Source: Betaproteobacteria bacterium (GTDB lineage: Bacteria > Pseudomonadota > Gammaproteobacteria > Burkholderiales > Usitatibacteraceae). Taken from it: DNA of 64,000 nucleotides. Below the pieces are notes generated by a model. That model searched no databases. It was given only the letters and a program-made list of their open reading frames with translations, and was not told the DNA's origin. How positions within the stretch are numbered: the first letter of the stretch is position 1; each line of letters opens with the position of its first letter. Shown one piece after another: positions 16,619 to 26,138 of the stretch. A program made the position numbers and the translations under genes. The DNA lies in NCBI GenBank assembly GCA_019449455.1, contig JAGRPO010000141.1, positions 1 to 64,000 of the forward strand, read 5' to 3'.

Positions 16619-16675
16619 GTTTTCGTGCCGCCCGGTCGTCCGGGCGGGCAGTCAAAGGCGAGAGAAAGGGCCGTG

Positions 16676-16723
16676 ATGGTTATGAGACCGCCGACTACGC
16701 GGTTCGCGAGAATGTCCCGGTAG
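16676..16723 (+). CDS. Possible 15-aa leader peptide of thrS
   Basis: A short frame ([15 protein letters not shown]) with AAAGGG five bases before its ATG and a TAG stop. It has adjacent threonine codons ACT ACG. It lies 28 bases before a strong intrinsic terminator and 77 bases before thrS. Two threonine codons in a leader in front of the threonyl-tRNA synthetase gene suggest ribosome-mediated attenuation by charged tRNA-Thr. Two codons are few for that mechanism, so the peptide could also be accidental. Confidence 0.38.
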   Translation: MVMRPPTTRFARMSR

Positions 16724-16750
16724 GGCGGGCGCGTACCTTTTCGTCTCGAG

Positions 16751-16776
16751 AAAGCGCGGCTCACCCGCGCTTTTTT
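16751..16776 (+). terminator. Intrinsic terminator/attenuator upstream of thrS
   Basis: Stem AAGCGCGG / CCGCGCTT around a short loop, directly followed by six T. Because it stands between the leader promoter and thrS it would act as an attenuator. The upstream segment around 16727-16735 (GGGCGCG) can pair with the 3' arm CGCGC and could be the antiterminator. Confidence 0.65.
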
Positions 16777-16799
16777 CATTGCAGGATCTGGAGAAACCC

Positions 16800-18707
16800 A
16801 TGGTTGCCATCACGCTTCCGGACAAGTCGGTCCGGCAATTCGACGGTCCCGTCTCCGTGGCGCAGGTCGCCGCGTCCATCGGCCCGGGCCTCGCCAAGGC
16901 CGCGCTCGGGGGCAAGGTCGACGGCAGGCTCGTCGACACGTCCTTCGTCGTCGACAAGGATGCCGCGCTCGCCATCGTCACCGACAAGGACGCCGAAGGG
17001 CTGGAGCTGATCCGCCACTCGACGGCGCACCTCCTCGCCTTCGCCGTGAAGGAGCTCTTCCCCGACGCGCAGGTGACGATCGGCCCGGTGATCGAGAACG
17101 GCTTCTACTACGACTTCGCCTACAAGCGCCCCTTCACGCCCGAGGATCTCGCGGCGATCGAGAAGCGCATGGCCGAGCTCGCCAAGGCGGACATCCCCGT
17201 CGCCCGCGAGGTGTGGAAGCGCGACGACGCGGTGGAGTTCTTCCGGTCCGCCGGCGAGAAGTACAAGGCCGAGATCATCGCGGCCATCCCGGCGAACGAG
17301 GACATCTCGCTCTACCGCGAGGGAGGCTTCATCGACCTTTGCCGCGGCCCCCACGTGCCATCCACGGGCAAGCTCAAGGTCTTCAAGCTGATGAAGGTCG
17401 CGGGCGCGTACTGGCGGGGCGACTCGAAGAACGAGATGCTCCAGCGCATCTACGGCACGGCGTGGGCGAGGAAGGAGGACCAGGACGCGTACCTGCACAT
17501 GCTCGAGGAGGCCGAGAAGCGCGACCACCGGCGCCTGGGCGCGCAGCTCGACCTCTTCCACCTGCAGGACGAGGCCCCGGGGATGATCTTCTGGCACCCG
17601 AAGGGCTGGGTCATCTGGCAGCAGGTGGAGCAGTACATGCGCCGCGTGTACCGGGACAACGGCTACCAGGAGGTGCGCTGCCCGCAGATCCTCGACAGGA
17701 GCCTGTGGGAGAAGAGCGGCCACTGGGAGAACTACAAGGACAACATGTTCACGACGGAGTCGGAGAAGCGCGACTTCGCCATCAAGCCGATGAACTGCCC
17801 GGGGCACGTGCAGATCTTCAACAAGGGGATCCGCAGCTACCGCGACCTGCCGCTTCGCTACGGCGAGTTCGGCGCCTGCCACAGGAACGAGCCCTCGGGC
17901 GCGCTTCACGGCCTCATGCGCGTGCGCGGGTTCACGCAGGACGACGGCCACATCTTCTGCGCCGAGGAGCAGGTCGCGCCCGAATGCGTGGCGTTCCACA
18001 AGCTCGCCTTCGACGTGTACCGCGTCTTCGGGTTCCACGACGTCACGGTGAAGCTGGCGCTGCGCCCCGAGCCGCGCATCGGCAGCGACGAGCAGTGGAC
18101 GAAGGCCGAGGAGGCGCTGCGGGCCGCCCTTCGGGAATGCGGCGCGCAATGGACCGAGTTGCCGGGCGAGGGCGCCTTCTACGGCCCGAAGATCGAGTAC
18201 CACCTCAAGGATTCCCTGGGCCGCTCCTGGCAGGTGGGCACCATGCAGGTGGACTTCTTCATGCCCGGCCGGCTGGGCTCGGAGTACGTGGCCGAGGACA
18301 ACTCGCGCCGCGTGCCGGTGATGCTGCACCGCGCCATCGTGGGCTCGATGGAGCGCTTCATCGGCATCCTCGTCGAGAACCACGCCGGGGCGATGCCCCT
18401 GTGGCTGGCCCCCGTCCAGGTGGTGGTCATGAACGTCACCGACCGCCAGGAGGGCTATGTCCGCGAGGTGGTGGACGGCCTGCGCTCGGCCGGAATCCGG
18501 GCCGAGGCGGATTTGCGGAACGAGAAAATAACGTATAAAATTCGCGAACATAGCATTCAAAAGCTTCCTTACCAGCTGGTTTTGGGCGACAAGGAAGTGG
18601 CAGCTCGGACGGTCTCGGCAAGGACGCGGGCGGGTGAGAACCTGGCGCCGGTCCCGCTCGAGGCCTTCGTTTCGCTCCTGGAGGGCGAGATTTCCGGGCG
18701 AAAGTGA
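16800..18707 (+). CDS. thrS: Threonyl-tRNA synthetase
   Basis: 635 aa. The start MVAITLPD at 16800 has GGAG at good spacing and begins the N-terminal TGS domain. The second additional domain with editing function shows [19 protein letters not shown] and [13 protein letters not shown]. The class II catalytic core shows [10 protein letters not shown] with a zinc-ligand Cys, [17 protein letters not shown] (motif 2) and a C-terminal anticodon-binding domain. Full length. It is the first gene of the translation operon thrS-infC-rpmI-rplT-pheST-ihfA. Confidence 0.97.
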   Translation: MVAITLPDKSVRQFDGPVSVAQVAASIGPGLAKAALGGKVDGRLVDTSFVVDKDAALAIVTDKDAEGLELIRHSTAHLLAFAVKELFPDAQVTIGPVIENGFYYDFAYKRPFTPEDLAAIEKRMAELAKADIPVAREVWKRDDAVEFFRSAGEKYKAEIIAAIPANEDISLYREGGFIDLCRGPHVPSTGKLKVFKLMKVAGAYWRGDSKNEMLQRIYGTAWARKEDQDAYLHMLEEAEKRDHRRLGAQLDLFHLQDEAPGMIFWHPKGWVIWQQVEQYMRRVYRDNGYQEVRCPQILDRSLWEKSGHWENYKDNMFTTESEKRDFAIKPMNCPGHVQIFNKGIRSYRDLPLRYGEFGACHRNEPSGALHGLMRVRGFTQDDGHIFCAEEQVAPECVAFHKLAFDVYRVFGFHDVTVKLALRPEPRIGSDEQWTKAEEALRAALRECGAQWTELPGEGAFYGPKIEYHLKDSLGRSWQVGTMQVDFFMPGRLGSEYVAEDNSRRVPVMLHRAIVGSMERFIGILVENHAGAMPLWLAPVQVVVMNVTDRQEGYVREVVDGLRSAGIRAEADLRNEKITYKIREHSIQKLPYQLVLGDKEVAARTVSARTRAGENLAPVPLEAFVSLLEGEISGRK

Positions 18708-18790
18708 ACGCGAAAAGGGGGGCGAGGACTGGTACCGGACATCACTAGGGAATCCTCGCCATGTGTTTGACTTGAAAGAGGATTCTTCGC

Positions 18791-19315
18791 ATCGCTCACG
18801 ATAACAAGTCGGTTCGCATCAACGGGGAGATCAACGCCCCGGAGATTCGCCTGGTCGGCATCGAAGGTGACCAGCTCGGCATCGTTTCCATCACGGAGGC
18901 GATGCGCCTGGCGGAAGAGGCTGAGGTCGATCTCGTGGAGATCGCGCCGACCGCTGTTCCCCCGGTTTGCCGCATCATGGACTACGGCAAATTCAAGTAC
19001 CAGGAACAGAAGCGGGCGCACGAGGCGAAGCTCAAGCAGAAGCAGATCCAGGTGAAGGAGGTCAAGTTCCGCCCGGGAACGGACGAGGGGGACTACCAGA
19101 TCAAGCTGCGCAACCTCACCCGCTTCCTGACCGACGGCGACAAGACGAAGATCACGCTGCGCTTCCGCGGCCGGGAGATGGCGCACCAGGACCTGGGCGT
19201 GGCGCTCCTCAAGCGGGTCGAGGCGGACCTCGCCGCGCTCGGAGTGGTCGAGCAGTGGCCCAGGCTCGAAGGGCGCCAGATGGTGATGGTTCTGGCGCCG
19301 AAGAAGAAGCACTAG
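18791..19315 (+). CDS. infC: Translation initiation factor IF-3 (rare ATC start)
   Basis: 174 aa. IF-3 similarity ([17 protein letters not shown], then [41 protein letters not shown]) extends well upstream of the first in-frame ATG, so a non-standard start is needed. ATC at 18791 lies nine bases after AAAGAGG; ATT at 18782 would abut that site and is less likely. Non-AUG starts on infC are known to allow IF-3 to repress its own translation. N domain ~1-75, basic linker, C domain ~85-174. It binds the 30S subunit and checks the initiator codon. Confidence 0.93.
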   Translation: MAHDNKSVRINGEINAPEIRLVGIEGDQLGIVSITEAMRLAEEAEVDLVEIAPTAVPPVCRIMDYGKFKYQEQKRAHEAKLKQKQIQVKEVKFRPGTDEGDYQIKLRNLTRFLTDGDKTKITLRFRGREMAHQDLGVALLKRVEADLAALGVVEQWPRLEGRQMVMVLAPKKKH

Positions 19316-19330
19316 AAGCACCCGTGGCAA

Positions 19331-19348
19331 CGCCCCTCGCGAGGGGCG
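19331..19348 (+). repeat. Perfect palindrome in the infC-rpmI gap
   Basis: An uninterrupted 18-base palindrome of nine-base arms (CGCCCCTCG and its complement) in the 109-base leader of rpmI. There is no T run after it, so it is not an intrinsic terminator. It may be part of the structured leader through which L20 controls rpmI-rplT in other bacteria; that role is unproven here. Confidence 0.4.
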
Positions 19349-19424
19349 AACAAGGCGACTTCAGGTAACAAGCGCGGAAACCGCTTCCGCCACCTGCTGC
19401 GCCAACGTGAAGAAGGAGGGCACC

Positions 19425-19622
19425 ATGCCCAAGATGAAGACCAAGAGTGGCGCCGCCAAGCGCTTCAAGGTCCGCGCGAGCGGGTCCGTGAAACGCGGCC
19501 AGGCGGGCAAGCGCCACATCCTCACCAAGAAGACCACGAAATCGAAGCGCCAGCTCCGCGGCTCGGCAGGGGTCCACAAGACCAATGTCGAATCCGTCAA
19601 GGCGATGCTTCCCTACGCCTGA
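19425..19622 (+). CDS. rpmI: 50S ribosomal protein L35
   Basis: 65 aa, very basic, beginning [16 protein letters not shown], the standard L35 N-terminus, with AGGAGGG seven bases before the ATG. Length is exactly as expected. An upstream in-frame ATG six codons earlier is less likely because it lies before the ribosome-binding site. Confidence 0.97.
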   Translation: MPKMKTKSGAAKRFKVRASGSVKRGQAGKRHILTKKTTKSKRQLRGSAGVHKTNVESVKAMLPYA

Positions 19623-19634
19623 AGGAGATAGACG

Positions 19635-19994
19635 ATGCCTCGCGTAAAACGTGGAGTGACGGCGCGCGCGCGCCACAAGAAGGTTCTCGAGCAGGCCAAG
19701 GGCTTCCGCGGCCGCCGCAAGAACGTCTACCGGATCGCCAAGGAAGCGGTGATGAAGGCGGGCCAGTACGCCTACCGCGACCGGCGCAACAAGAAGCGCG
19801 AATTCCGCGGCCTGTGGATCGCCCGCATCAACGCGGCCGTCCGCGAAGCCGGGATGACCTACAGCAAGTTCATGGCGGGCCTGAAGAAGGCCGCGATCGA
19901 GATCGACCGCAAGGTGCTCGCCGACCTCGCCGTGCAGGACAAGCCGGCCTTCAGCCGGATCGTCGAGCAGGCGAAGTCGAGCCTCGGCGCCTGA
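19635..19994 (+). CDS. rplT: 50S ribosomal protein L20
   Basis: 119 aa, starting [20 protein letters not shown] with AAGGAG before the ATG. The sequence [20 protein letters not shown] is typical of L20, a 23S rRNA-binding assembly protein. It starts 12 bases after rpmI and is followed by a terminator/attenuator hairpin. Confidence 0.97.
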   Translation: MPRVKRGVTARARHKKVLEQAKGFRGRRKNVYRIAKEAVMKAGQYAYRDRRNKKREFRGLWIARINAAVREAGMTYSKFMAGLKKAAIEIDRKVLADLAVQDKPAFSRIVEQAKSSLGA

Positions 19995-20012
19995 CACGAC
20001 GCTAAACAAGGG

Positions 20013-20044
20013 AAGGGGCTCTCGCGGGAGCCCCTTTTGCTTTT
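20013..20044 (+). terminator. Intrinsic terminator (possible pheST attenuator) after rplT
   Basis: Stem AAGGGGCTC / GAGCCCCTT with loop TCGCGG, followed by TTTT, GC and TTTT. It ends 14 bases before the pheS start. In enterobacteria a pheM leader peptide rich in Phe controls this junction; no such peptide fits into the 63-base gap here. Partial read-through into pheS is therefore the simplest reading. Confidence 0.8.
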
Positions 20045-20057
20045 CGGAACGCCCATC

Positions 20058-21059
20058 ATGCAACCCATCGACAAGATCGTCGCCGACGCGCGGGCCGCGT
20101 TCGATTCGGCCGCCAGCGTGGCCGACCTCGAGCAGGCGAAATCGCGCTTCCTCGGCAAGTCCGGCGCGCTCACCGAGCTCCTGAAGGGCCTGGGCAAGCT
20201 CTCGGCCGAAGAACGCCCGAAGGCGGGAGCGGCCATCAACGAGGCGAAGGTGCGCGTGGAGGCGCTGCTCGCGTCGCGCCGCGACGCCATCCTCGCCGCC
20301 GAGCTCGACTTGCGCCTTGCCGCCGAGTCGATCGACGTGACGCTTCCGGGGCGCCGCCAGTCCCCCGGCGGGCTGCACCCGATCTCGCGGGCGCAGGAGC
20401 ACATCGAGCGGCTCTTCGCCTCGATGGGGTTCTCGGTGGCAGACGGCCCGGAGATCGAGAACGATTTCTACAACTTCACCGCGCTGCGCATGTTCCCGGA
20501 CCACCCGTCGCGCAGCATGCAGGACACGTTCTACGTCGCGGATTCCGACAAGGTGCTGCGCACGCACACCTCGCCCGTGCAGATCCGCCACATGCAGACG
20601 CACGAGCCTCCCATCCGCATCATCTGCCCGGGGCGCGTCTACCGCGTCGACCACGACGCCACGCATTCGCCGATGTTCCACCAGATCGAGGGGCTGTGGG
20701 TGGACGAGGGGATCAGCCTCGCGGACCTGAAGGGCACCGTGGCGCAGTTCTGCCGCGCCTTCTTCGAGCGCGACGACATCGGGATCCGGTTCCGGCCCTC
20801 CTACTTCCCGTTCGTCGAGCCCGGGGTGGAGATCGACATGGAGTGGGAGAGGAAGGACGGCGAGGTGAAGTACCTCGAGATCGGCGGCGCGGGGGTGGTC
20901 CACCCCGACGTGCTGAGGAACGGCAACATCGACCCCGAGCGGTACTCGGGCTTCGCCTTCGGCATGGGCCTGGACCGGCTGGCCATGCTCAAGTACGGCG
21001 TGAACGACCTGCGCCTGTTCTTCGACAACGACCTGAAGTTCCTGAGGCAGTTCCGATGA
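20058..21059 (+). CDS. pheS: Phenylalanyl-tRNA synthetase alpha subunit
   Basis: 333 aa starting [16 protein letters not shown]-terminal coiled coil (~1-90) that contacts tRNA, then the class II catalytic domain: [52 protein letters not shown] and [17 protein letters not shown] (motif 3). It pairs with PheT to form the alpha2beta2 enzyme. Its stop overlaps the pheT start (ATGA). Confidence 0.97.
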   Translation: MQPIDKIVADARAAFDSAASVADLEQAKSRFLGKSGALTELLKGLGKLSAEERPKAGAAINEAKVRVEALLASRRDAILAAELDLRLAAESIDVTLPGRRQSPGGLHPISRAQEHIERLFASMGFSVADGPEIENDFYNFTALRMFPDHPSRSMQDTFYVADSDKVLRTHTSPVQIRHMQTHEPPIRIICPGRVYRVDHDATHSPMFHQIEGLWVDEGISLADLKGTVAQFCRAFFERDDIGIRFRPSYFPFVEPGVEIDMEWERKDGEVKYLEIGGAGVVHPDVLRNGNIDPERYSGFAFGMGLDRLAMLKYGVNDLRLFFDNDLKFLRQFR

Positions 21060-23419
21060 AAGTATCCGTCAAGTGGCTGCGCGAGCTCGCGGGCGTCGAC
21101 CTGCCCGTCGACAGGCTGGCGCACGTCCTCACCATGGGCGGGCTCGAGGTGGAGGAGGTGACGCCGGCCGCGGGCGCGTTCGAGGGGATCGTCGTCGCGC
21201 ACGTGCTCACCGTGGCCCCGCATCCCAACGCGGACAAGCTTCGCGTGGCCGAGGTCGAAGCCGGCAAGGGCACGACCCTCACCATCGTCTGCGGCGCGCC
21301 AAACGTCGCCGCGGGGCAGAAGGTGCCCTGCGCGCTCGTCGGGGCGAAGCTGCCCGGGATGGAGATCAAGCGGGCGAAGCTGCGCGGCGTGGAGTCGAGC
21401 GGCATGCTCTGCTCGGCGCGCGAGCTGGGGATGTCCGACGACCACTCGGGGCTCCTCGTGCTGCCGGAGGATGCCCCGGTCGGAATGGACATCCGCGAGT
21501 ACCTGGACCTCGACGACACCGTCCTCACGCTCAAGCTCACGCCCAACCGCGGCGATTGCCTCTCGATGTTCGGCATCGCGCGCGACATCGCGGCGCTGAC
21601 CGGGAAGGCCTGCTCGCTGCCCGAGGCATCGCCGGTGTCCGCGACGATCGCGGACTCGCGCGAGGTCCGCATCTCCGACCCGGCCGCCTGCGGGCACTAC
21701 TTCGGGCGCGTGATCCGCGGCATCGACCCGTCGGCGCGGACACCGGCGTGGATGGCGAGGCGCCTGGAGCGCGCGGGGCTCCGGCCCCGCAGCCCGCTCG
21801 TCGACATCACCAACTTCGTGATGCTCGAGCGCGGCCAGCCCATGCACGCCTTCGACCACGCGAAGCTGGAAGGCGCCATCGACGTGCGCATGGCGAAGCC
21901 CGGCGAGGAGCTGAAGCTCCTGACGGAGCAATGGGCCGAGTACCTGCCGAACCTCCTGCTCATCACCGATGCGTCGGGCCCGGTCGCGCTCGGCGGCGTG
22001 ATGGGCGGATTCGATTCGATGGTGACGGACGCGACGACCAACGTGTTCTTCGAGGCGGCCTACTTCGCCCCGGAGGCCGTCCAGGGCCGCGCGAAGGCGC
22101 TGCAGCTCACGAGCGATGCGGCCTACCGCTTCGAGCGCGGCGTCGACTTCGCGGGCACGCGCGCCGCGCTCGAGCGCGCCACCGAGCTCACGCTCGCCAT
22201 CTGCGGCGGGGAGGCGGGCCCGGTCACGCAGGCCCGCGGCACGCTCCCGGCGCGCAGGCCCCAGCGGGTGCGGCCCGCGCGCGTGCGCGCGCTGCTGGGC
22301 TACGAGGTGGCCGACGACGACATGGCGGGCGCGTTGCGGCGCCTGCATTGCACGGTGGCGCGCGACGGCGGCGACCTCGTGGCCACGCCCCCGACCTGGC
22401 GCTTCGATCTCGCGATCGAGGAGGATTACGTCGAGGAGGTCGCGCGCGTGCACGGCTACGAGCACGTGCCGGCCGCCGCGCCGCGTTCGAGCGTGCCGAT
22501 GCTCGACGTCCCGGAAGGCGCGCGCACGCGCTTCGACCTCAAGCGCGCGGTCGCGTCGCTGGGCTACCAGGAAGTGATCAACTACAGCTTCGTGTCCTCG
22601 CAGTGGGAGGCCGATTTCGCGGACAACGCCACCGCGGTGCGGTTGGCCAATCCCATCGCGAGCAACATGGACGTGATGCGCTCGACCCTCGTCGGCGGGC
22701 TTGTCGCGGCGGTGAAATCGAACCTGAACCGCGACGAGGAGCGCGTGCGGCTCTTCGAGGTCGGGCGCTGCTTCCTGGGAGCGGGTCCCGAGCCGCAGGA
22801 GCAGCCCGAGCGCCTCGGGTGCATCACGTACGGCCCGAGGATGCCCGAGCAGTGGGCGGAAAAGGCGCAGGCCGCCGATTTCTACGACGCCAAGGGCGAC
22901 CTCGAGGCGATCGCGGGCGCCGGGCTTCTCGAATTCCGCCCCGGCGGCAGGCACCCGTCCTGCCATCCCGGCCGGTGCGCCAGCGTCTGGGCGGGAGACC
23001 GGCAAGTGGGCGTGGTGGGCGAACTGCACCCGAAATTACAGTTGAAATACGAGCTCGCCGCGGCACCGGTGCTCTTCGAGATCGATTGCGACGTGCTCCT
23101 CGCGGGCCGCGCGCCCCGTTATTCGGGGGTCTCGCGCATGCCGACGGTGCGCCGCGACCTCGCGGTCGTCGTAGCCGAAAGCCTGTCGGCGGGAGCGATC
23201 CTGGCGGCCGTGCGGGCCGCGGTTCCGGCCTGCGTGCGGGAGGTGGAAGTGTTCGACCAGTACCGCGGAAAAGGGGTCGAGAGTGGGAGAAAAAGCCTTG
23301 CGTTTCGTATAGTTATACAGGATACTGCCAGAACTTTGACAGATGCCGAGGTGGAGGAAATCGTGGGTTCCATCCGCCAGCTTCTCATACAAAAATTCCA
23401 GGCTTCACCGCGCACGTGA
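21056..23419 (+). CDS. pheT: Phenylalanyl-tRNA synthetase beta subunit
   Basis: 787 aa starting [17 protein letters not shown]. Domains in order: N-terminal tRNA-binding EMAP-like domain (~40-150), B3/B4 editing domain, B5 domain, catalytic-like core, and the C-terminal anticodon-binding FDX-ACB domain ([14 protein letters not shown] near the end). Translationally coupled to pheS and, by GTGA, to ihfA. Full length. Confidence 0.97.
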   Translation: MKVSVKWLRELAGVDLPVDRLAHVLTMGGLEVEEVTPAAGAFEGIVVAHVLTVAPHPNADKLRVAEVEAGKGTTLTIVCGAPNVAAGQKVPCALVGAKLPGMEIKRAKLRGVESSGMLCSARELGMSDDHSGLLVLPEDAPVGMDIREYLDLDDTVLTLKLTPNRGDCLSMFGIARDIAALTGKACSLPEASPVSATIADSREVRISDPAACGHYFGRVIRGIDPSARTPAWMARRLERAGLRPRSPLVDITNFVMLERGQPMHAFDHAKLEGAIDVRMAKPGEELKLLTEQWAEYLPNLLLITDASGPVALGGVMGGFDSMVTDATTNVFFEAAYFAPEAVQGRAKALQLTSDAAYRFERGVDFAGTRAALERATELTLAICGGEAGPVTQARGTLPARRPQRVRPARVRALLGYEVADDDMAGALRRLHCTVARDGGDLVATPPTWRFDLAIEEDYVEEVARVHGYEHVPAAAPRSSVPMLDVPEGARTRFDLKRAVASLGYQEVINYSFVSSQWEADFADNATAVRLANPIASNMDVMRSTLVGGLVAAVKSNLNRDEERVRLFEVGRCFLGAGPEPQEQPERLGCITYGPRMPEQWAEKAQAADFYDAKGDLEAIAGAGLLEFRPGGRHPSCHPGRCASVWAGDRQVGVVGELHPKLQLKYELAAAPVLFEIDCDVLLAGRAPRYSGVSRMPTVRRDLAVVVAESLSAGAILAAVRAAVPACVREVEVFDQYRGKGVESGRKSLAFRIVIQDTARTLTDAEVEEIVGSIRQLLIQKFQASPRT

Positions 23420-23742
23420 AAGACAAGGTCACTCTCACCAAGGCCGAATTGGCCGACCTCATGTTCGAAAAGGTCGGGCTGAACAAGCGCGAGGCCAAGG
23501 ACATGGTCGAGTCCTTCTTCGAGGAGATCCGCATCGCCCTCGAAAGGGGCGAAATGGTGAAGCTCTCCGGCTTCGGCAACTTCCAGCTTCGCAAGAAACC
23601 GCAGAGACCCGGCCGCAACCCGAAGACCGGGGAGGAAATTCCCATTACTGCCCGGCGCGTGGTCACTTTCCACGCGAGCCAGAAACTGAAGACCCTGGTG
23701 GAGAAGTCGTTCAATGGCCACGGAGACCCGGGCAACGAATGA
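23416..23742 (+). CDS. ihfA: Integration host factor alpha subunit
   Basis: 108 aa from a GTG at 23416 that overlaps the pheT stop. Shows the HU/IHF fold: [37 protein letters not shown], then the DNA-wrapping arm [20 protein letters not shown] with the intercalating proline. The family signature places it with IhfA. It bends DNA together with IhfB. The pheT-ihfA order is conserved across proteobacteria. Confidence 0.96.
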   Translation: MKDKVTLTKAELADLMFEKVGLNKREAKDMVESFFEEIRIALERGEMVKLSGFGNFQLRKKPQRPGRNPKTGEEIPITARRVVTFHASQKLKTLVEKSFNGHGDPGNE

Positions 23743-24103
23743 CCTGCCGGCGATCCCCGCCAAGCGCTATTTCACGATAGGCGAAGTTAGCGAACTGTGC
23801 GGGGTGAAGCCCCACGTACTCCGGTACTGGGAGCAGGAATTCACGCAGCTCAAGCCCCTCAAGCGCAGGGGCAACCGGCGCTATTACCAGCACCACGAGG
23901 TGCTGCTCATCCGGCGCATCCGCGAACTCCTCTACGAGCACGGCTTCACCATCAACGGCGCCCGCAACCGCCTCGAGGACACCGTTCCGTCCCGCACGGG
24001 GGCGCACGCGCCGCTCGGCACGATGACCGTTCCGCAGCCCATCTCGCCGGCCAGCATCCGCAAGGAATTGAAGAGCATCCTGAAGATGCTCGACAACGAG
24101 TAG
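23714..24103 (+). CDS. MerR family transcriptional regulator
   Basis: 129 aa. An N-terminal MerR helix-turn-helix ([40 protein letters not shown]) is followed by a short helical C-terminus without metal-binding cysteines. A MerR-type gene directly behind ihfA is a regular feature of beta- and gammaproteobacteria; its ligand is not known to me. It overlaps the end of ihfA by 29 bases, so it is part of the same transcript. Confidence 0.92.
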   Translation: MATETRATNDLPAIPAKRYFTIGEVSELCGVKPHVLRYWEQEFTQLKPLKRRGNRRYYQHHEVLLIRRIRELLYEHGFTINGARNRLEDTVPSRTGAHAPLGTMTVPQPISPASIRKELKSILKMLDNE

Positions 24104-24151
24104 GCGCAGCGTCGCCGCCCGGCGACATCGGGACCGCCGCTTTTCCTCTGC

Positions 24152-24157
24152 TATAAT
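24152..24157 (+). promoter_or_regulatory. -10 box of the tRNA-Pro promoter
   Basis: Perfect TATAAT ending 12 bases before the mature tRNA. No convincing -35 hexamer at 16-18 bases upstream. Confidence 0.55.
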
Positions 24158-24169
24158 TTCACTCTCGGT

Positions 24170-24246
24170 CGGGGCGTAGCGCAGCCTGGTAGCGCACCTG
24201 CATGGGGTGCAGGGGGTCGAAGGTTCGAATCCTTTCGCCCCGACCA
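24170..24246 (+). tRNA. tRNA-Pro (anticodon GGG)
   Basis: 77 bases. Acceptor stem CGGGGCG/CGCCCCG, discriminator A and encoded CCA at 24244-24246. Anticodon stem CCTGC/GCAGG with loop ATGGGGT, giving GGG. T loop TTCGAAT. C at position 1 and the GGG anticodon are typical of bacterial tRNA-Pro. Confidence 0.95.
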
Positions 24247-24255
24247 ATTCATTCG

Positions 24256-24290
24256 AGGGGCTGCACGCTGCGTGCAGCCCCTTTGCCTTT
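24256..24290 (+). terminator. Intrinsic terminator after tRNA-Pro
   Basis: Stem AGGGGCTGCACGC / GCGTGCAGCCCCT with a minimal loop, followed by TTTGCCTTT. It ends 20 bases before the stop of the convergent oxidase operon, so it may serve both directions. Confidence 0.85.
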
Positions 24291-24310
24291 GGTGCCGCCG
24301 GGACCGCGCC

Positions 24311-24907
24311 CTAATCCGCGTATCGGCGGCGGGGCGAATCGGCGAGCCCCACGCGCCGGCGGCGGGCGACGAGCCACGCCACCCCTGCACAGATCGCCGC
24401 GGCGACCAGCCCGCGTCCCGCGCGCTGCTGGCCGTCGGCAAGATAGTTGAGGCAGAGCTGCGCCTGCGCGTCCTGGTAGAGGAGGCCCACGGTCGCGGCC
24501 ATCCAGGCGAAGTTCCCCACGAAGAAGGCTTCCACCGCCGTCGGCGATCGCTGCCACGCTGCGCGCAGCGCGAATCCGGCCACTCCGAGGCTGATGAACT
24601 TCGCCGCGTTGACCACGGGGCTCGCGAGCGCCGCATCGAGCGTCGACGGAATCATCCAGTAGCCCAGCACGAGGCTCGCGAGGAGCCATCCGGTGAGGCC
24701 CAGGCGGTCGTATCGCCCGAAGGCCGCCCCGATCCGCGGCGCGGCCCCGCCCGCGACGGCGCCGATGGCGACCACGGCCGGAAACTCGAGGAGCATGTGC
24801 CGCGCCATGTCGATCTCGAGGCCATGGCGCACGGCGGGCAGGGCGAGCGCGATCGCCGCGGCCAGCGCGATTGCCTTCGCCGCGCCATCGCGGGACGGGA
24901 GATCCAT
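24311..24907 (-). CDS. Uncharacterised membrane protein, last gene of the cbb3-like oxidase operon
   Basis: 198 aa with five or six predicted membrane helices (AIALAAAIALALPAV, MLLEFPAVVAIGAVAGG, GWLLASLVLGYWMI, VNAAKFISLGVAGFAL, FFVGNFAWMAATVGLLY). His28 and other polar residues lie inside the helices. No named family is recognised. It overlaps the SCO gene by one base (TGATG). Placement after a SCO protein, as orf1 after senC in some nitrosomonad operons, suggests a role in oxidase maturation or copper handling; this is inference. Confidence 0.6.
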   Translation of the reverse strand: MDLPSRDGAAKAIALAAAIALALPAVRHGLEIDMARHMLLEFPAVVAIGAVAGGAAPRIGAAFGRYDRLGLTGWLLASLVLGYWMIPSTLDAALASPVVNAAKFISLGVAGFALRAAWQRSPTAVEAFFVGNFAWMAATVGLLYQDAQAQLCLNYLADGQQRAGRGLVAAAICAGVAWLVARRRRVGLADSPRRRYAD

Positions 24908-25542
24908 CACCGAATCCCGGACGCGAACTCGAGCGCCTCGCGGTGCCGGTCCATCGCGAAGATGCGCACCAGGCGGCCGGGCGGCACGACGACGTGGATC
25001 GCGGCGTTGTGGGCGTATCCTCCCTGCCCGTCGTCGATCACGACCACGCCTGCCTCGGAAAGCAGCCGCTCGAGCGCCATGGCGCTCGACGGCGTGGCGA
25101 CGAGCCACGAGTCGGGATCGGCGCCGAATCGCCGCGAGTACCCGGCCAGGGCGGCGGGCGTGTCGTGCGCGGGGTCGAAGCTGATGCTCGCGAGGCGCAC
25201 GCCGGCTGCCGAGGGCGAGGAGCGCAGCGAAGCCTGCAGCTGCTGGAACTCGCTGCCCAGCGACAGGCACACCGAGGCGCAGCGCGTGTACATGAACGTC
25301 ACCAGCCAGGCACGGGTCCCGGGTTGCGCGCTCCACAACGCTCGCTCGCTCCCGTCGGCCATCGTGACCCGCAGTTCGGACAGCGGAGCGGGGCGCTCGG
25401 CCACTCGAATTCTCCGGGCCTCCTCCGTCGTCCATGCACGGAATTCCCGCGTCGCCTGCGAGGCCGCGGCCATCGCCGCGACGAGGCAGAGCGTGACGGC
25501 GGCGAGCGTCGGCAGGAGCGGGCCGGCGTGGGGCGTGCTCAC
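24907..25542 (-). CDS. SCO1/SenC family copper chaperone
   Basis: 211 aa from a GTG at 25542 that overlaps the cytochrome c stop. An N-terminal hydrophobic segment (~9-28) anchors or exports it. The thioredoxin-like domain shows WLVTFMYTRCASVC with the CxxxC copper site (C88, C92), SISFDPAHDT and a conserved His in YAHNAAIHVVVPPGRL. SCO proteins deliver copper to or reduce the CuA/CuB sites of haem-copper oxidases. Here the operon encodes a CuB-containing enzyme, so maturation of it is the likely role. Confidence 0.88.
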   Translation of the reverse strand: MSTPHAGPLLPTLAAVTLCLVAAMAAASQATREFRAWTTEEARRIRVAERPAPLSELRVTMADGSERALWSAQPGTRAWLVTFMYTRCASVCLSLGSEFQQLQASLRSSPSAAGVRLASISFDPAHDTPAALAGYSRRFGADPDSWLVATPSSAMALERLLSEAGVVVIDDGQGGYAHNAAIHVVVPPGRLVRIFAMDRHREALEFASGIR

Positions 25543-26138
25543 CGCAGGGCCGCGAGTTCGGCATCGCCCTTCCACGGCGCGCTCCGCGAGGCGCTTTGCG
25601 CCCGCGCCGAACCCACCGTCCCCGCCGCGATGACAGGCGCCGTGTTGCCCCATTGCGAGCGCGCGTACGAGGCGACGGCGGCGATGGCGTCGTCGTCGAG
25701 CTGGTCCCTGAACGCCGGCATGACGCCGTCGTAGGCCGTGCCCTTCACCGTGATGCGGCCCTGCACGCCGTGCAGGAGGATGCTGGCGAGCAATTCGGGC
25801 TTGCCGTTCACCCACTCCGAGCCGGCGAGCGGGGGAAAGACCCCCGGGAGGCCCTGGCCGTTCGCCTGGTGGCAGGCCGCGCATCGCGCCGCGAAGATCG
25901 CCGCGCCGTCGGCCTTGGCGGCGCCCTGCTTGCCTCCGGGAGCGCCCGCCAGGTCCGCGAGCGTGCGTTGGTCGCCCAGTTCCGCGCGCTGGTCCGGCGA
26001 GGACACGAGGATGTACGACATGCCGAACGCCACCATCGCCGCGGCGACGACCAGCACCGGCACCGGGATCGGCGTGTCGAGCTCGTAGGGATCGTCCTTC
26101 TCGCGGCCTTCCTGCCGCGTAACCGGCGTCTGGCTCAT
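25539..26138 (-). CDS. Membrane-anchored monohaem cytochrome c of the oxidase operon
   Basis: 199 aa. One membrane helix near residues 25-47 (PIPVPVLVVAAAMVAFGMSY) precedes a class I cytochrome c domain with CAACH at 86-90 and MPAF as the distal Met region (YDGVMPAFRDQLDDDAIAAV). It overlaps the upstream FixO-like gene by four bases. It may take the place of CcoP, which normally carries two haems; with only one haem and this layout it is not a standard CcoP. Confidence 0.87.
   Translation of the reverse strand: MSQTPVTRQEGREKDDPYELDTPIPVPVLVVAAAMVAFGMSYILVSSPDQRAELGDQRTLADLAGAPGGKQGAAKADGAAIFAARCAACHQANGQGLPGVFPPLAGSEWVNGKPELLASILLHGVQGRITVKGTAYDGVMPAFRDQLDDDAIAAVASYARSQWGNTAPVIAAGTVGSARAQSASRSAPWKGDAELAALR

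Noticed and set aside
18721-18760. GGCGAGGA/TCCTCGCC inverted repeat between thrS and infC
   Set aside because: The 24-base loop and lack of a T run argue against a terminator; in GC-rich DNA such arms arise by chance. It might be part of the infC leader but cannot be supported.
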